From Thermoplasmata archaeon (GTDB taxonomy: Archaea; Thermoplasmatota; Thermoplasmata; Lutacidiplasmatales; UBA184): a stretch of DNA of 7,068 bases. The notes beneath the pieces are model-generated. The model worked only from the letters and a program-made list of their open reading frames with translations, was not told the DNA's origin and made no database searches. Position numbers and translations under genes: made by a program. This document shows, piece by piece, positions 6,263 through 7,068 of this stretch; positions within the stretch are counted from its first letter, which is position 1; each line of letters starts with the position of its first letter. Location of the stretch: NCBI GenBank assembly GCA_030043835.1, contig JASHWY010000066.1:1-7068 (forward strand), in the 5' to 3' direction.

Positions 6263-6284
6263 GGCGGCTATCGGCAACGCGGGC

Positions 6285-7068
6285 CTACCCGCCCATCCGT
6301 CGGTCGGGGCGCTTCCGCCGCCCCGGGCCCCGTCCGGACGGCGGTCGGACCACGGGCGTTGGCGGGGCCGCGGGGGCGATTCGCCGCTCGGTCTCGGTCC
6401 CGTGGGCCCAACGGACGAGCAGCTCGACCCCCAAGTGCCCAGGATCGGTCACCACGAGGTCCCCTCCGACCGTCCGGGCGATCGCGCGGGCCGCCGCCTC
6501 GTACTCGGGGTGCTCCGACTTGAGGAGGATCATCGTGAACCTCAGGGAGGCGATCGTGGAGAGTTCCCGGGCCCTCTCGAGCGCGTGCTCCATCGCGGCG
6601 TCGAGCGAACCGGAGCGAACCCGGCCGTCGTCCCCGGTGTAGGCCTCGGGAAGTCCGTCGGTGATGAGGTAGAGCTCGCGCCGGGTCGCCCGCGACGCCC
6701 TCAGAAGGAGGTGCGCCGCCCGGAGCGCTTCGGCGGTGTTCGTGAACGACCCGGCCGAGCACTCCCAGAGCTCGACTAGGTCCATCACCCGGACCTCGTT
6801 GTCGAACGCGAGCACGTCGACGGTGGCGTCCGGGTGCCGCCGACGGATCGCGATGTAGAGCGCGAGCAGCGCCTTCTTCGCCGCCTCGAGCTTTCCCAAC
6901 TCCTCCATGCTGCCGGACCGGTCGAACGCGAGCACGACGTGGACGCGCTCGCTCGTCACCTCGCGGTAGACAAAGCTCGTGCGCTCGTCGATGTGGCGAA
7001 GGCCGGTTAAGCGCGCCGCGACGAGCGAGCTCACGAGGTCAATGTGGGCGATCTCCTCCGGCTGCTGG
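6285..7068 (-). CDS. VWA-domain protein with intact MIDAS site, C-terminal part, 5' end missing
   Basis: This is the C-terminal part of a von Willebrand factor A protein. The frame is open to the window edge. A GTG at 7034 could serve as a start, but the codons before it (reading QQPEEIAHIDL) continue sensible coding sequence, so the true start is off-window. Counting from that GTG, the MIDAS metal site is complete: DRSGS (38-42), a threonine at about T98 in SFTNTAEAL, and D126 in LITDGLPEAY. The Rossmann-type strands LHVVLAF-like (31-37), VDVLAF (72-77) and ELYLITD (120-126) are clear. The tail after about residue 215 is Pro/Arg-rich and basic. Similar VWA proteins in prokaryotes (ChlD, CobT, CoxE types) work with MoxR- or ChlI-like AAA+ ATPases, so a partner gene or fused ATPase domain may lie just outside. 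Its substrate is unknown. Confidence 0.88.
   Translation of the reverse strand, partial: QQPEEIAHIDLVSSLVAARLTGLRHIDERTSFVYREVTSERVHVVLAFDRSGSMEELGKLEAAKKALLALYIAIRRRHPDATVDVLAFDNEVRVMDLVELWECSAGSFTNTAEALRAAHLLLRASRATRRELYLITDGLPEAYTGDDGRVRSGSLDAAMEHALERARELSTIASLRFTMILLKSEHPEYEAAARAIARTVGGDLVVTDPGHLGVELLVRWAHGTETERRIAPAAPPTPVVRPPSGRGPGRRKRPDRRMGG

Noticed and set aside
6178..6642. Plus-strand open frame of 154 codons opposite the VWA gene
   Set aside because: It is antisense to a gene with a recognisable VWA fold and metal site, and its protein is low-complexity Arg/Ser/Pro.
7032..7034. GTG as the true start of the VWA protein
   Set aside because: Coding-like sequence continues in frame to the window edge, and the VWA domain begins too soon after this codon for a typical family member.
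1..7068. CRISPR array, tRNA, rRNA, insertion sequence or attachment site
   Set aside because: No regularly spaced repeats, cloverleaf-like segments, transposase motifs or terminal inverted repeats were seen, and coding genes fill nearly the whole window.

Overview
The window is GC-rich, gene-dense DNA with strong G/C preference at third codon positions, and it is almost certainly archaeal. The two secretion ATPases carry the archaeal FlaI/GspE2-type signatures. The membrane platform proteins resemble the two halves of archaeal FlaJ/TadC. One promoter candidate looks like an archaeal TATA box. A high-GC euryarchaeal or Thermoplasmatota-type genome is my best guess, but nothing here fixes the taxon.

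Positions 1 to 4839 (plus strand) form a tightly packed operon for a type IV filament or secretion machine: ATPase 1 (5' end outside the window), platform protein A, platform protein B, ATPase 2. Gaps are 7, 2 and 14 nt. The two platform proteins each hold one T2SSF domain, with about 4 and 5 membrane segments, which together match the 9-segment FlaJ architecture. The two ATPases are clear paralogues placed on either side of the platform genes. ATPase 2 has lost the first histidine of the His box, replaced by lysine. No pilin, prepilin peptidase or FlaH-like protein lies inside the window.

Positions 4880 to 5779 (plus strand) encode a beta-class amino-methyltransferase of the N6/N4 family with a TSPPY motif, most consistent with N4-cytosine methylation. 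No restriction enzyme is visible next to it. It ends tail to tail with the next gene, sharing a CTAG tetranucleotide that supplies both stop codons.

Positions 5776 to 7068 (minus strand) hold a small helical, probably coiled-coil protein of unknown function. It has its own TATA-like element and a GC-rich inverted repeat upstream. Beyond it lies the C-terminal part of a von Willebrand factor A protein with an intact MIDAS site, cut by the window end. No RNA genes, CRISPR arrays, insertion sequences or gene-free stretches over 300 bases were seen.
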